Positions 25,680 through 34,972 of a stretch of 64,000 bases of DNA are shown piece by piece. Below the pieces are notes generated by a model, which was given only the letters and a program-made list of their open reading frames with translations, searched no databases and was not told the origin of the DNA. The position numbers and the translations under genes were made by a program. Source of the stretch: DASXHZ01 sp036488085. GTDB lineage: Bacteria > Acidobacteriota > Thermoanaerobaculia > Gp7-AA8. Position 1 is the first letter of the stretch, and every line of letters begins with the position of its first letter. The stretch spans positions 78,498 to 142,497 of the forward strand of contig DASXHZ010000058.1 of assembly GCA_036488085.1 (NCBI GenBank), given 5' to 3'.

Positions 25680-26903
25680 CTACTCGATCGTGATGTTCCC
25701 GTTGGCTGTCTCGAGATCCAGGCGACAGCCGCCGCCGTTGATCGTGCCCGTGATGTTCTCCTGTGAGAGCGAGCCGCGAGCGGTGATCGGGAGCTCGGAG
25801 CGGATGGAGCCGAAGCTCGTGCCGGCGTGGACGTTGTAGCCGGTCCCGCTGCGCAACGCGACTCGGATGTTAGAGAAGTTCGTCTTGAGCGAGATGTCGC
25901 GGCACTTCCCGGGCGGCAGTTCGCCGACGCTGATCGCGCCGTTGGTGTTCTCGACCGAAATCGAGCCGTCAATATCCTTGAGGAAGGCGGACCCGAACGT
26001 CGTTCGCACCTTGGCCGAGCCATCGACGCCGGCCAGCGTCACATTACCGTTCTCGTCATGCACCTCGGCGTCGCCGTGGATCGTCGTTGCCCGCACGGAA
26101 CCGAACGACGTCCGGATTGAGGCACGGCCGGTTTCGGTCACGACGATGTTGCCGTTCGCTCCGGTGAGATCGAGCGTTCCGCGGATGTTCGACACCGTGG
26201 CGGTCGCGAACGAGGTCGAGATCGTGGCATTGCCGCCGACGTTCCGCACGTCGACGCTCCCGTTCTCGTTCCGCAGTGCGAGGGCGTGGTCGACGTCTTC
26301 CACGCTGACGCTGCCGAAGCGGTCGGACACGTCGAGCGAGCCGCCAATGTGCGTCGCAGTGACCGATCCGTTGGCGTTACGAACGACCGTGTCGCCGGCG
26401 CTGTTCGTGACCGTCACCGATCCGAACGAGTTCTCGATCTGCTGCGATCCACGAAGATCGCTCACCGTGACCGACCCCTGCGCGTTCGTGAACTCGCTCG
26501 GTGCATGCACGCCGCTGGCGTAGATGCCTCCGAAGCGGTTGCGGATCGAGAGCGGCGCATTCGCCGGAACGCTCACCTCGATGTCGATCGAGTACGAGAG
26601 ATTGCCGCCGTGGTTGTGAATCTCCGGGACATCGGTCCGGATCGTGATGCCGCCGCCCCCCTCGGAGACGTTGAAATGGATCTCCCGGCCGATATCGGGA
26701 TCGGAGCACTTCACGACGCCCTGCACGTTCACCTGGTTGCCGCTGGTCGTGTGCAGGTCGAGCTTTCCGAAGCGATGGTCGATCGTCACCTTGCCGCCCC
26801 GCCACGCGAGCGACGCGTGAATCGGTTTCTCGAAGCGCTCCGCGTACGCGACGGGTGCGGTGATGATGAGCGCGGCGAGGATGATGCTACTGATTCGTGC
26901 CAT
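25680..26903 (-). CDS. Secreted DUF4097 beta-helix protein
   Basis: 407 residues from the ATG at 26903, preceded by GGAGG. A signal peptide (MARISSIILAALIITAPVAYA) leads into about fifteen beta-strand repeats of the type NRFGGIYASGV, ENSFGSVTVTNSAG, NANGSVTATHIGGSLDV. These are characteristic of DUF4097/DUF4098 beta-helix domains. It overlaps the anti-sigma gene by 17 bp and is therefore the third gene of a sigma/anti-sigma/beta-helix unit, a common arrangement in Acidobacteriota. It is probably an envelope protein under that sigma factor. No catalytic residues are apparent. Confidence 0.8.
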   Translation of the reverse strand: MARISSIILAALIITAPVAYAERFEKPIHASLAWRGGKVTIDHRFGKLDLHTTSGNQVNVQGVVKCSDPDIGREIHFNVSEGGGGITIRTDVPEIHNHGGNLSYSIDIEVSVPANAPLSIRNRFGGIYASGVHAPSEFTNAQGSVTVSDLRGSQQIENSFGSVTVTNSAGDTVVRNANGSVTATHIGGSLDVSDRFGSVSVEDVDHALALRNENGSVDVRNVGGNATISTSFATATVSNIRGTLDLTGANGNIVVTETGRASIRTSFGSVRATTIHGDAEVHDENGNVTLAGVDGSAKVRTTFGSAFLKDIDGSISVENTNGAISVGELPPGKCRDISLKTNFSNIRVALRSGTGYNVHAGTSFGSIRSELPITARGSLSQENITGTINGGGCRLDLETANGNITIE

Positions 26904-27513
26904 GAGGTTCCTCCCGCGACACCTCTTCCAGCGTCCTCTGTTTTTCCGAGTACATGGCGAGGAGCTGTTTGCGGAGGTGTGCGTTATTTCGGTTTTGTTG
27001 GATGACGGTCTCGCATTCGGCGATGGCGTCGTCGAGGAGCAGTATTTTTTCTTTGTAACTGACCAGAAGCGGCGACCGCGGGTCTTCGAGCTTCGGCGAC
27101 GTGACCTTCTCGAGCTCGTTGATCGCCGCGATGTGCGCCCGTTCCGCGTCTTCGACTTTTTGCAGCGCCTGATCGCGGAGGATGACGCGGTCGAACGCTT
27201 GCTGTTCGGAGCGTTCATGAACAGCGAACCATGCGCCGCCGCCGATGCCGGCGGTGAGTAAGACCGCCGCGGCGATTTGCCAGAAGCGCGCTTGCGCCGG
27301 ACGGCTTTCGGTTCGCAGTGCGCGGTCGATCCGCGGCCACAGCATGTCGTTGCGCCACGTCGCATGCAGCGTCTTCGCGGTGGCCGAGATGTCGAGCCAG
27401 TCGTCGAGGCGCTCGCGGCAGGCGGCGCAGTCTTGCGCGTGGCGCGTGGCCGCGGCCATCGACGCCTCATCGCCCTCGAGCAGCAGTCCGTCGAGCTCTT
27501 CGCAGGTGTTCAT
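26887..27513 (-). CDS. Zinc-finger anti-sigma factor
   Basis: 208 residues from the ATG at 27513 (MNTCEELDGLLLEGDEAS). The N-terminal domain carries the HxxxCxxC motif in HAQDCAACRERL, typical of zinc-binding anti-sigma domains. A single membrane segment (IAAAVLLTAGIGGGAWFAV) is followed by a periplasmic coiled coil. It would hold the ECF sigma factor, encoded 4 bp upstream with overlapping start (ATGA), at the membrane until released by an envelope signal. Confidence 0.82.
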   Translation of the reverse strand: MNTCEELDGLLLEGDEASMAAATRHAQDCAACRERLDDWLDISATAKTLHATWRNDMLWPRIDRALRTESRPAQARFWQIAAAVLLTAGIGGGAWFAVHERSEQQAFDRVILRDQALQKVEDAERAHIAAINELEKVTSPKLEDPRSPLLVSYKEKILLLDDAIAECETVIQQNRNNAHLRKQLLAMYSEKQRTLEEVSREEPHGTNQ

Positions 27514-28109
27514 CGTGATTTCCACATTTCCTGGAGCTGTTTCTTGGTCGAAAAGAGAATCCACTTGGAGTTCCCTTCGGTGATGCCGAGGATCGAGGCG
27601 ATCTCCGCATGCGAGAGCCCCTCGATCTCGAAGAGGGTGAAGACGGAGCGGCGTTGCTCGGTGAGCTTGCCGAGGAGCTTCCGGAGGGTGATGCGTTTCG
27701 CGTCGTCGATGCCCGGGGTGCTCCGCTCCAGCGGCATCTCGTCCATCGCCGTCTCTTCCGGCCGCCGCTTGCGGCGGCGCAGGGCGTCGTAGCAGGTGTT
27801 GATGAGGATGCGGTACATCCACGTGCTGAATGACGCTTCGCCCGAGAAGCTCGTAGCGGCGCGGTGGACCTTCAGCAGCGTCTCCTGGATCGCGTCTTCC
27901 GCGTCGCTGACGTTGCCGAGGTGGTTGAAAGCGATCGATTTCATCCGTTCACCGTGAGTCCGATAGATCCGCTCGAACGCCGCCGAGTCACCCATGGCGC
28001 ACGCGGCAGCGAGACGACGATCCTCATCCGGCGATGCCGTTTGCGGCGGCGGACCATGGAGGATCTGTGCTGCGGCGGCCGTGGCGCTGAGCATGTCGTC
28101 TGTTGGCAT
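27510..28109 (-). CDS. ECF RNA polymerase sigma factor
   Basis: 199 residues. Region 2 is seen in DSAAFERIYRTHGERMKSIA and DAEDAIQETLLKVH, with FSTWMYRILINTCYDALRRR. Region 4 is LLGKLTEQRRSVFTLFEIEG and LSHAEIASILGITEGNSKW. The first ~35 residues are a non-conserved extension. It directs RNA polymerase to a small regulon and is held by the anti-sigma factor encoded immediately downstream. It starts the sigma/anti-sigma/DUF4097 unit. Confidence 0.93.
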   Translation of the reverse strand: MPTDDMLSATAAAAQILHGPPPQTASPDEDRRLAAACAMGDSAAFERIYRTHGERMKSIAFNHLGNVSDAEDAIQETLLKVHRAATSFSGEASFSTWMYRILINTCYDALRRRKRRPEETAMDEMPLERSTPGIDDAKRITLRKLLGKLTEQRRSVFTLFEIEGLSHAEIASILGITEGNSKWILFSTKKQLQEMWKSR

Positions 28110-28131
28110 AGACGTACGGGACGGGGGTACG

Positions 28132-30540
28132 TTAGAAGGCCTGAGGTTTCAATCCGTGCTCCCGCCGCACGAAGTCGTGAATGAACTTCAGGTGTTGCAA
28201 CGTGATCGCGTCGCGCTTCCGTTGCGCCGCATCGAGCGTCGCCGGATCGGCGCCGCTGAAAGCAGTGCGGAGCGGCGTCATCGAGTGGGCGAGCAGGTTG
28301 AAGGTCTGATACCACGGGAGGTCGCGGTCAATGAGCCGTCCGCTCTCGTATTCGACCGACGGCAGATCGTCGACATGGGGCGGTACGTTGCGCGTGATCT
28401 TCTCGACCTCGTCGGGCCCGAGCAACAACGCCGTCAGCAGATCCCCCGGTTCGTACATCCCGATCCCCGCGAGATCCGCGGCAACGGAAGGCGTCCAGTT
28501 CGCGGCGACGCGATCGAACGGCAGCGGCCCCTCCTCCATTCGCCCGATGACGATCGTGAATGAGTTCGGCGTGTTTGGGACCGACCAGATGGTAGTGTTC
28601 GGAAAGACGTCGCGAAACGCGCGGACGATCTGCAGGTAGTTGCGCGGCGTGAGCGAATACATCGGCAGCCACATCGACATCACGCCCGCCCCGGTGAGGT
28701 GGCGCCTGCAGATCTCGAAGTAGTCCTTCGTGTACAGCGACCCGTTCCCCGCATACCTCGGGTGGATTGAATCGGAGAGGATGACGTCGAACGTCTCGCG
28801 CGACCCGAGGATGAAGTTCCGGCCGTCGTTGATCTCGACGTGAACACGCGGATCGTGCAGGACGCCGTGATTCACCGCCGTCAAACGCGTTCCCGACACC
28901 TGTAGGACCTCGGGGGAGATCTCCGCGATGGTGATGTTCGAGACGGGATGCCGCGATACGGCCCATGCCGTACCGCCGCTTCCGAATCCGATATGGAGCA
29001 CGCGCTGCGCATGCGGGTGAAGGAGCAGTGGGATGTGTCCCTGCAGCTTCTGCGTCCCCATCAGCTCCCCCGAAGTGCCGGCGACGTTGACGCCGTTCAG
29101 CTCGAGCGAGAGATAGTCGGGGCCGAGTTTCCGGAGCGTCACGGTGGCCGTGACGTCTTCGCGGAAGAGCAGGATCGGCGCGCGTTGGTCGGTGAACAGG
29201 CCGGCGGATAGGATGACCTGATCCGGTTTCGCGAAGATGAACGCGCCGGCGACAACCAGCAAAGCAACGATGGCTGGTTTTCGCAGGAAGTAAACGCCGA
29301 TCGCGAGGTTTATGCACGCCATGAGGAATAGCCCGTTCTGCGAGCCGAACAGGCGGATGAGAACGAATCCAGCGAGGAGCGAGCCGGTGATGCTGCCGAT
29401 CGTGTTGGCGAGATAGACGTTCCCGACCGATCGCGTCTCGCTCTGTGTCGCGCTGATCTCGTAGAGCCGCACGGTGAGCGGGAACGCCGCTCCCATGAGC
29501 GCGGTCGGGATGAGCAATGCCACGAGCGTCGCGGAGAGAAGGGCAGGGAACGGAGACGCCACGTGAATCGCGATCCAGGGCCGGACCGCGGCTTCGAGGA
29601 GGTCAGCGAAGTGCGCGAAGAGGTGCACCTGCAGCGCGAGTACCGCGGCGAGCGTGAGCTCGATGGCGCCGAGCACTCTTGCGATGTCGATGTGCGCGAC
29701 GTAGCGCTCGATGACCGCGCTCCCGATGCCGATGCCGATGAGAAACGAGAAGAGCATCAAGGAGTAGGCGTAGACACTGCTGCCGAGGTGCAGGACGAGG
29801 ATGCGCGACCAGAAGACTTCGTCGGCGATCGCGGCTAGGCCCATCAGCGCCGAGGCGATCAAGATGAGTGTTGGATTGACCGCGCCCGGTGATATCGCGC
29901 TTGTCGGTTGGGAGGTTACGAAGTCGCCGGGTCGGCGGGTGAGCAGCACCGCAATGATCGCCAGCGTGAAGTTGAGGATGACAGCGGCGAAGATTGTTGA
30001 AAGCAAGCCGACCCGCGGAATCAGGACGAAGCCGGCGAGCGCGACGCCGGCCGTTGCGCCGAGGGTGTTGACCGCGTACAGCGCCGAGATGGCGGTACCC
30101 GTTCCTTCGAGCTCGCCGGTGAACCAGCGGACGAGGAGCGGCAGCGTGCCGCCCATCAGGATCGTCGGCGGGAGGAGGAACGCCGCTGCGAGAATTCCGC
30201 GGACCAGCGTCATCGCTAGCGCGCTCTGATGCACCGCGGGAAACGCAGCGACGTATGCGCGGTTCAGCAGCTCGAATCCGTTCGGCGAGAAGGCCCCGAT
30301 CAATCCGATCAGCGCCTCGGTCCCCGCATAGACGAGCAGAGCAGGCTTTGCGCGAAACGCCCGGCTGAAGAGGAACGCGCCGACCCCGAGACCGCCGAGG
30401 AAGACGGCGATGAGGGTGGCGGCGGCGTAAACCGTGTTGCCGAAGATCAGGCCGAGGTACTTCAGCCAAACGATCTGATAGAGCAACGCGCTGATGCCGG
30501 ACGCGAAGAAGACCGCGAGGAGGACGCGACGACCCTTCAC
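28132..30540 (-). CDS. Fused MFS-like transporter / spermidine synthase-like protein
   Basis: 802 residues. The N-terminal ~440 residues contain about a dozen membrane segments and resemble an MFS or spermidine-synthase-associated membrane domain. The C-terminal ~330 residues carry the methyltransferase-like fold of spermidine synthase (VLHIGFGSGGTAWAVSRHP, NDGRNFILGSRETFDVILSD, YTKDYFEICRRHLTGAGVMS). Such fusions are common in Acidobacteriota and other soil bacteria; a role in exporting or modifying a polyamine-like product is guessed. It starts 16 bp before the MutM-family gene end and is on the same strand as the ECF unit. Confidence 0.8.
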   Translation of the reverse strand: MKGRRVLLAVFFASGISALLYQIVWLKYLGLIFGNTVYAAATLIAVFLGGLGVGAFLFSRAFRAKPALLVYAGTEALIGLIGAFSPNGFELLNRAYVAAFPAVHQSALAMTLVRGILAAAFLLPPTILMGGTLPLLVRWFTGELEGTGTAISALYAVNTLGATAGVALAGFVLIPRVGLLSTIFAAVILNFTLAIIAVLLTRRPGDFVTSQPTSAISPGAVNPTLILIASALMGLAAIADEVFWSRILVLHLGSSVYAYSLMLFSFLIGIGIGSAVIERYVAHIDIARVLGAIELTLAAVLALQVHLFAHFADLLEAAVRPWIAIHVASPFPALLSATLVALLIPTALMGAAFPLTVRLYEISATQSETRSVGNVYLANTIGSITGSLLAGFVLIRLFGSQNGLFLMACINLAIGVYFLRKPAIVALLVVAGAFIFAKPDQVILSAGLFTDQRAPILLFREDVTATVTLRKLGPDYLSLELNGVNVAGTSGELMGTQKLQGHIPLLLHPHAQRVLHIGFGSGGTAWAVSRHPVSNITIAEISPEVLQVSGTRLTAVNHGVLHDPRVHVEINDGRNFILGSRETFDVILSDSIHPRYAGNGSLYTKDYFEICRRHLTGAGVMSMWLPMYSLTPRNYLQIVRAFRDVFPNTTIWSVPNTPNSFTIVIGRMEEGPLPFDRVAANWTPSVAADLAGIGMYEPGDLLTALLLGPDEVEKITRNVPPHVDDLPSVEYESGRLIDRDLPWYQTFNLLAHSMTPLRTAFSGADPATLDAAQRKRDAITLQHLKFIHDFVRREHGLKPQAF

Positions 30541-30556
30541 CTGGTCCGGAAGAGTA

Positions 30557-31438
30557 CTAGAGATCGTCGATCGACTTTGGCCAGTCCTCGTGCAGGAGGC
30601 GGGAGAGGGAACGGTCGGCGAGGAGCTTTCCGCCGGTCTGGCAGCGGGCGCAGTAGTTCGTCTCGTTCTCGGCGTAGACGATGTGTTGCACCGGCGTGCC
30701 GCAGGCGGGGCAGGGCTTTCCGTAGCGGCCGTGCACCGCCATCTCGGGGCGAAATGCCGTCACCTTCTCGGGGAACTTGTCGCCGGCGTCTTTGCGTAGG
30801 CGATCGATCCAGTCGCGGAGCGTGGACTGCGTCGCTTCGTAGAGGCGCGCGATCTCGCCCTCGTCGAGGTTCGTCGTCATCTGTACGGGCGAGAGACGAG
30901 CGCGATGGAGGATCTCGTCGGAGTACGCGTTGCCGATTCCGGCGAAGACGTGCGGGTCGGTGAGTGTCCGCTTGAGCGTGTGTCGCTCGCGCGTGAGCGC
31001 CGCCTTGAACTGATCGAGCGCGATATCCAACGGCTCGATGCCGCCGGCGTCGTGCTCGCGCACCGCCTCCCACCCTTGAACGATATGAATGGACGCGCGC
31101 CGTTTCGATCCTGCCTCGGTGAGCAGCAGCGTCCCGTCATCGAAGTCGAATGCCGCGAGGCCGAGTTTCGCCGGGATCTTGGCGTTCGGCGGCAGCCAGC
31201 GAAAACGGCCGGCGATCATGAGGTGGATGACGATGAAGAGATCGTCTTCCATGCCGAGGACGATTCGCTTTCCGACGCGGCGGACGGTGATGACTCGTTT
31301 CCCTGCGACGTCTCGCGGGGATGGATCGACGGTGCGCAGTACGAACGGATTGGCGAGCCGGACTTTAAGGAGCGTGTGACCGACGATTCGGCGCTCGATC
31401 GCTTCTATATAGACGGTCACGTCGGGAAGTTCCGGCAC
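30557..31438 (-). CDS. Formamidopyrimidine-DNA glycosylase family protein (MutM/Nei)
   Basis: 293 residues opening [20 protein letters not shown]. Pro2 and Glu3, the catalytic pair, are present; residue 6 is Asp rather than the usual Glu. The H2TH region ([23 protein letters not shown]) and the C-terminal zinc finger (CPACGTPVQ ... [10 protein letters not shown]) are intact. It would remove oxidised bases by N-glycosylase/AP-lyase action. The exact base preference (MutM or Nei type) is not clear. Divergent from the M23 peptidase gene with 21 bp between starts. Confidence 0.88.
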   Translation of the reverse strand: MPELPDVTVYIEAIERRIVGHTLLKVRLANPFVLRTVDPSPRDVAGKRVITVRRVGKRIVLGMEDDLFIVIHLMIAGRFRWLPPNAKIPAKLGLAAFDFDDGTLLLTEAGSKRRASIHIVQGWEAVREHDAGGIEPLDIALDQFKAALTRERHTLKRTLTDPHVFAGIGNAYSDEILHRARLSPVQMTTNLDEGEIARLYEATQSTLRDWIDRLRKDAGDKFPEKVTAFRPEMAVHGRYGKPCPACGTPVQHIVYAENETNYCARCQTGGKLLADRSLSRLLHEDWPKSIDDL

Positions 31439-31459
31439 AGTCTGGCCATTATCGACGGT

Positions 31460-32041
31460 GTGAAGACGCTTCTCACGCTCGCGGTCGGTTGGTGCCTCGG
31501 CGCACTCGTCGTGTTTGCGATGGACAAAATGAGTCCTCGGGCCTCAGTCCTCGGGCCTCGGATGACGTCATCTGAGGTCCGAGGTCCGGGGTCCGAGGTC
31601 TCCGCGAATGGCCTGCTCATCCCGGTCGCCGGCGTGAACGCCCACCAGCTCACGGACACCTTCACGCAGGCGCGGAGCGGCGGGCGGTCGCACGACGCGA
31701 TCGACATTCTCGCGCCGCGAGGAACACCGGTCGTCGCCGCGGTGGACGGGACGATCCGGAAGCTTTTCTTCTCTCGCGCGGGCGGCATCACCATCTACGA
31801 GTTCGACGCCTCGCAACGCCGCGTCTATTACTACGCGCACCTCGACCGTTATGCCGACGTGCGCGAGGGGATGCCGGTCCGGCGCGGCCAGGTGATCGGC
31901 TATGTCGGAACCACCGGCAACGCCCCGGCGTCGACGCCTCATCTTCACTTCGCAATAGAGGACCTGCCTGCTACAAAAGAATGGTGGAAGGGAAGCGCGA
32001 TCAATCCGTACCCGCTCTTGACGGCATCGAAGTTTCATTAG
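31460..32041 (+). CDS. Membrane-anchored M23 peptidase (LytM-like)
   Basis: 193 residues from a GTG at 31460 ([20 protein letters not shown], a membrane anchor). A linker (about residues 24-50) is encoded by an inverted heptamer array. The M23 domain follows with [20 protein letters not shown] (the first zinc-ligand segment) and [10 protein letters not shown] near the end. The H..D and HxH ligands are present. Enzymes of this family cut peptidoglycan cross-links; with Asn/Ala substitutions some act only as regulators, but here the zinc ligands look complete. Confidence 0.85.
   Translation: MKTLLTLAVGWCLGALVVFAMDKMSPRASVLGPRMTSSEVRGPGSEVSANGLLIPVAGVNAHQLTDTFTQARSGGRSHDAIDILAPRGTPVVAAVDGTIRKLFFSRAGGITIYEFDASQRRVYYYAHLDRYADVREGMPVRRGQVIGYVGTTGNAPASTPHLHFAIEDLPATKEWWKGSAINPYPLLTASKFH
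31533..31600. repeat. Heptamer palindrome inside the M23 peptidase coding sequence
   Basis: The left arm is GTCCTCG, GGCCTCA, GTCCTCG, GGCCTCG. A perfect GATGACGTCATC palindrome sits in the centre, and the right arm is TGAGGTC, CGAGGTC, CGGGGTC, CGAGGTC. The arms are imperfect complements. It encodes the Pro/Ser/Gly linker between the membrane anchor and the M23 domain, so the reading frame has absorbed the repeat. Confidence 0.8.
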
Positions 32042-32055
32042 AATTCGCGCGCCCG

Positions 32056-34005
32056 ATGACAGAAACCTTAGCGATGCCCCCCCGGAGTCGGGAGAGTGCG
32101 CTGATTCCGATCCTCTCTGCCGACGACGTCCGCAGTGCCTCCGAGCGCGCCCTCGCGGACGCCCAACAGTGCATCGCCGAGATCGAGACGGTGCCGCTGG
32201 ATGCCGTGACGCCGGAGAACATCCTCGATGCCTGGGACCGCGCCGCGATCGTCCTCGAGGACGCGTTTGGGCCGGTGTCGATCCTCAATAGCGTCGATCC
32301 CGACAAGGCCGTTCGCGACGCCGGCGACGACGCGCTCCTCGCCGAGTCGAGCTTCCTGACGGACCTCTTCCAGAACGAGCGCTTCTATGAACGCGTCCGC
32401 GCGGTTGCGCCGCGGACAAAAGCCCAGAAGCAGCTCCGGAAGGATCTGTTGGAGGCGTTCGAAGACAGCGGCGTCGCGCTTCCGCCGGAGAAACGCGACC
32501 GGTTCAAGGTGATCTCCGACCGGCTGACCGAGCTCGGACAGGAGTTCGCGAAGAACATCCGCGAGAACACGACGCGTCTCACGTTCACCCCCGCCGAATG
32601 CGAGGGCCTGCCGCAAACGTGGCTCGACCGCGTACCGCGCGACGAGGGGGGGAACGTCGTCGTCGGATTCGACTATCCCGACTACGTGCCGTTCATGATG
32701 AGCGCGCGCGACGAAGAGGCGCGAAAGCGCTACTACGTCGGGAACACGAACCGCGGCACCGACGCGAACATCAAGATCCTCGACGAGATCGTCGCGCTGC
32801 GGAAAGAGATCGCCGATCTCTACGACGTCCCGAGTTTTGCGCACTACGTGACGAAACGGCGGATGGTGGAGAATCCCGAGACGGTTCGCCGCTTTCTCGA
32901 TGAAGTACGGAGCCGCGTCACGGAGGCGGAGATCCGCGACGTCGCGCAGCTCGCCGCGGTGAAGTCAGAGCTGTCTGGCATTCCGGTCGAGAACGCGTCC
33001 ATCAACCGCTGGGATGTCAGTTTCTACCGCGAGCGCCTTCGCGAACAACGCTTCGCGATCGATCAGGAAGAGCTGCGAAAGTACTTCCCGACTGCGATCT
33101 CGATCGACTGGATGCTGGATGTGAGCGAGCGGCTGTACGGCATCCGCTTCGAGCGCAACGAAGTGCCGGTGTGGCACGAGTCGGTGATCTATCTCGACGT
33201 CCTCGACGCGTCCGACGGTTCGCATATCGGCGGCATCTACCTCGACCTCTATCCGCGCGACGGCAAGTACAAGCACGCTGCGGCGTGGCCGGTGCGCGGC
33301 GTCAGCCTGCGATCGAACCGGCAGCCGATCAGCGTCCTCGTCACGAACCTCAGTTCGGTGGGGCTGACGCATGACGAGATCGAGACGCTGCTGCACGAGT
33401 TCGGACACGTGCTGCATGGTGTGCTCTCGAAGACGGAATACCTGCAGCACTCGGGCACCAGCGTCGAGCGCGACTTCGTCGAGGCGCCGTCGCAGATGTA
33501 CGAAGAGTGGGCGAGCCGGATGGAGAGCCTCACGTTGATACGCGAGCACTGCGGCGATTGCCCTGCGATCGAGCAGGAGCTCGTCGACCGTCTCGTCGCC
33601 GCCGCGAAGTTCGGCGCCGGCATCGACTACGGGCGGCAGCTCCTCTACGCGTCGTTCGATATGGAGCTGTCGAGCGAGAACCCGGGCGAGTGCATCGAAG
33701 TGTGGAAGCGGATGGAAGGCGCGACGCCCCTCGGCTACGTCGAAGGGACCGCGTTCCCCGCAACGTTCGAGCACATCGCGAGCGGCTACGCCGCCGGGTA
33801 TTACGGCTATATGTGGGCAAAGGTGATCGCGCTCGACATGGTTTCCGCGTTCGGCGCGGACCTGATGAATGGCGAGACGGGCCGCCGCTTCCGCGAGCTG
33901 ATCCTCTCCCGCGGTTCCGAGGAGCCGGCGCGAGAGCTCGTCGAAAAGTTCCTCGGGCGGCCCGTGTCGAGCGACGCCTTCTTCGCTCGCATTCAGGGCG
34001 AATAG
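32056..34005 (+). CDS. M3 family oligopeptidase (thimet-like)
   Basis: 649 residues from the ATG at 32056 (MTETLAMPPRSRESALIPIL). The zinc motif is HEFGH at 447-451 in TLLHEFGHVLHGVLSKTEY, and FVEAPSQMYEEWASR is the downstream M3 signature. It is mainly helical and cytoplasmic (no signal peptide) and degrades short peptides. An in-frame ATG at 31981 exists inside the previous gene but is not needed. It ends 16 bp before the PAP2 gene. Confidence 0.92.
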   Translation: MTETLAMPPRSRESALIPILSADDVRSASERALADAQQCIAEIETVPLDAVTPENILDAWDRAAIVLEDAFGPVSILNSVDPDKAVRDAGDDALLAESSFLTDLFQNERFYERVRAVAPRTKAQKQLRKDLLEAFEDSGVALPPEKRDRFKVISDRLTELGQEFAKNIRENTTRLTFTPAECEGLPQTWLDRVPRDEGGNVVVGFDYPDYVPFMMSARDEEARKRYYVGNTNRGTDANIKILDEIVALRKEIADLYDVPSFAHYVTKRRMVENPETVRRFLDEVRSRVTEAEIRDVAQLAAVKSELSGIPVENASINRWDVSFYRERLREQRFAIDQEELRKYFPTAISIDWMLDVSERLYGIRFERNEVPVWHESVIYLDVLDASDGSHIGGIYLDLYPRDGKYKHAAAWPVRGVSLRSNRQPISVLVTNLSSVGLTHDEIETLLHEFGHVLHGVLSKTEYLQHSGTSVERDFVEAPSQMYEEWASRMESLTLIREHCGDCPAIEQELVDRLVAAAKFGAGIDYGRQLLYASFDMELSSENPGECIEVWKRMEGATPLGYVEGTAFPATFEHIASGYAAGYYGYMWAKVIALDMVSAFGADLMNGETGRRFRELILSRGSEEPARELVEKFLGRPVSSDAFFARIQGE

Positions 34006-34021
34006 GCGACAATCCGCTCAC

Positions 34022-34972
34022 TTGCGGTTCTACGAAGTCGTCGCAGCGGTCTTCTGCATTTGCGGAGTCGTGCTCCTCGAGCGGATGCCGGTGACGTATC
34101 CGCGGAGCGCGTTGCTGGTGACGTATGCGTCACCGATCACGGTCATCTTCGGCATCTCCGTCGCGGTCGCGGCGATCCGACGGCGCAACCGCGCGCTTCT
34201 CGTCAAAGACGCCAAGGAGATCGCGCGCTGCTGCCTGACGCTTGCACTCGTCTTCGCCGTCTCGTTCCTGCTGAAGTCCTTCATCTACCTGATCAATCCG
34301 CACGTCTACGACCGGCAGCTCTTCGCCCTCGACCGCGCCGTCCATTTCGGCTACTCGCCGACGCTCTTTTTCGTGGCGCTCTTCAACCAGCCGCGATTTC
34401 TGACGTTCATGGACGTCTATTACACGGTCGTCGACTACATGCTGTTCGTCTTCGGCACGTCGACGATCTTCGCGCTGCTCGACTCGCGGCGGCGGGTGCA
34501 GTTCGGCGGCGCGTTCGTGTTCATGTGGATCACGGCGACCGTCTGCTACCTCGCGACGCCGTCGTGGGGACCGGCATTCAGCGCCACGTCACTCGTCGAG
34601 CCGGCGCTCCGGCACATGCCGAGAACCGTCTGGCTGCAGTCGCGCCTTTACGGGGAGCTGTCGTCGCTGATCCGCGCGCCGCTTGGGCCGCGCGTGGCGT
34701 ATTTCGGCGGCGTGGCGGCATTTCCGAGCCTCCACGTCGCCTACATCGCGCTTCTCGCCATCGCCGCCCGTCACGTCGCGCGTTTCGGTTTCGCGATCGC
34801 GATCATCGCCGTCGTGCTGATGCAGGTCGGCTCGGTGATTACCGGCTATCACTTCATGATCGACGGTTACGGCGGGATCCTGATCGCGGCCGGCTCGTGG
34901 TGGCTCGCTCGCGCTACCGAAGCTACTTCACTTCCACCTCGGCGCTCCCGACCGCAACCGCTCGAATCGTGA
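34022..34972 (+). CDS. PAP2-superfamily membrane phosphatase (inositol phosphorylceramide synthase-like)
   Basis: 316 residues from a TTG at 34022. It has several membrane segments and the PAP2 motifs FPSLHVAYIALLAIAA (C2, with Ser-Leu-His) and GYHFMIDGYGGILIA (C3, with His-x-x-x-Asp). The layout, with the motifs at the C-terminal end of a ~310-residue polytopic protein, fits the PAP2_3 type related to inositol phosphorylceramide or phosphatidylglycerol phosphate enzymes. It hydrolyses or transfers a lipid phosphate, but the substrate is unknown. The 3' end overlaps the convergent DUF4403 gene by 50 bp. Confidence 0.75.
   Translation: MRFYEVVAAVFCICGVVLLERMPVTYPRSALLVTYASPITVIFGISVAVAAIRRRNRALLVKDAKEIARCCLTLALVFAVSFLLKSFIYLINPHVYDRQLFALDRAVHFGYSPTLFFVALFNQPRFLTFMDVYYTVVDYMLFVFGTSTIFALLDSRRRVQFGGAFVFMWITATVCYLATPSWGPAFSATSLVEPALRHMPRTVWLQSRLYGELSSLIRAPLGPRVAYFGGVAAFPSLHVAYIALLAIAARHVARFGFAIAIIAVVLMQVGSVITGYHFMIDGYGGILIAAGSWWLARATEATSLPPRRSRPQPLES

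Noticed and set aside
31981..32055. Longer N-terminus of the M3 peptidase from the ATG at 31981
   Set aside because: It lies inside the M23 peptidase coding sequence and the extra residues are not family-like.
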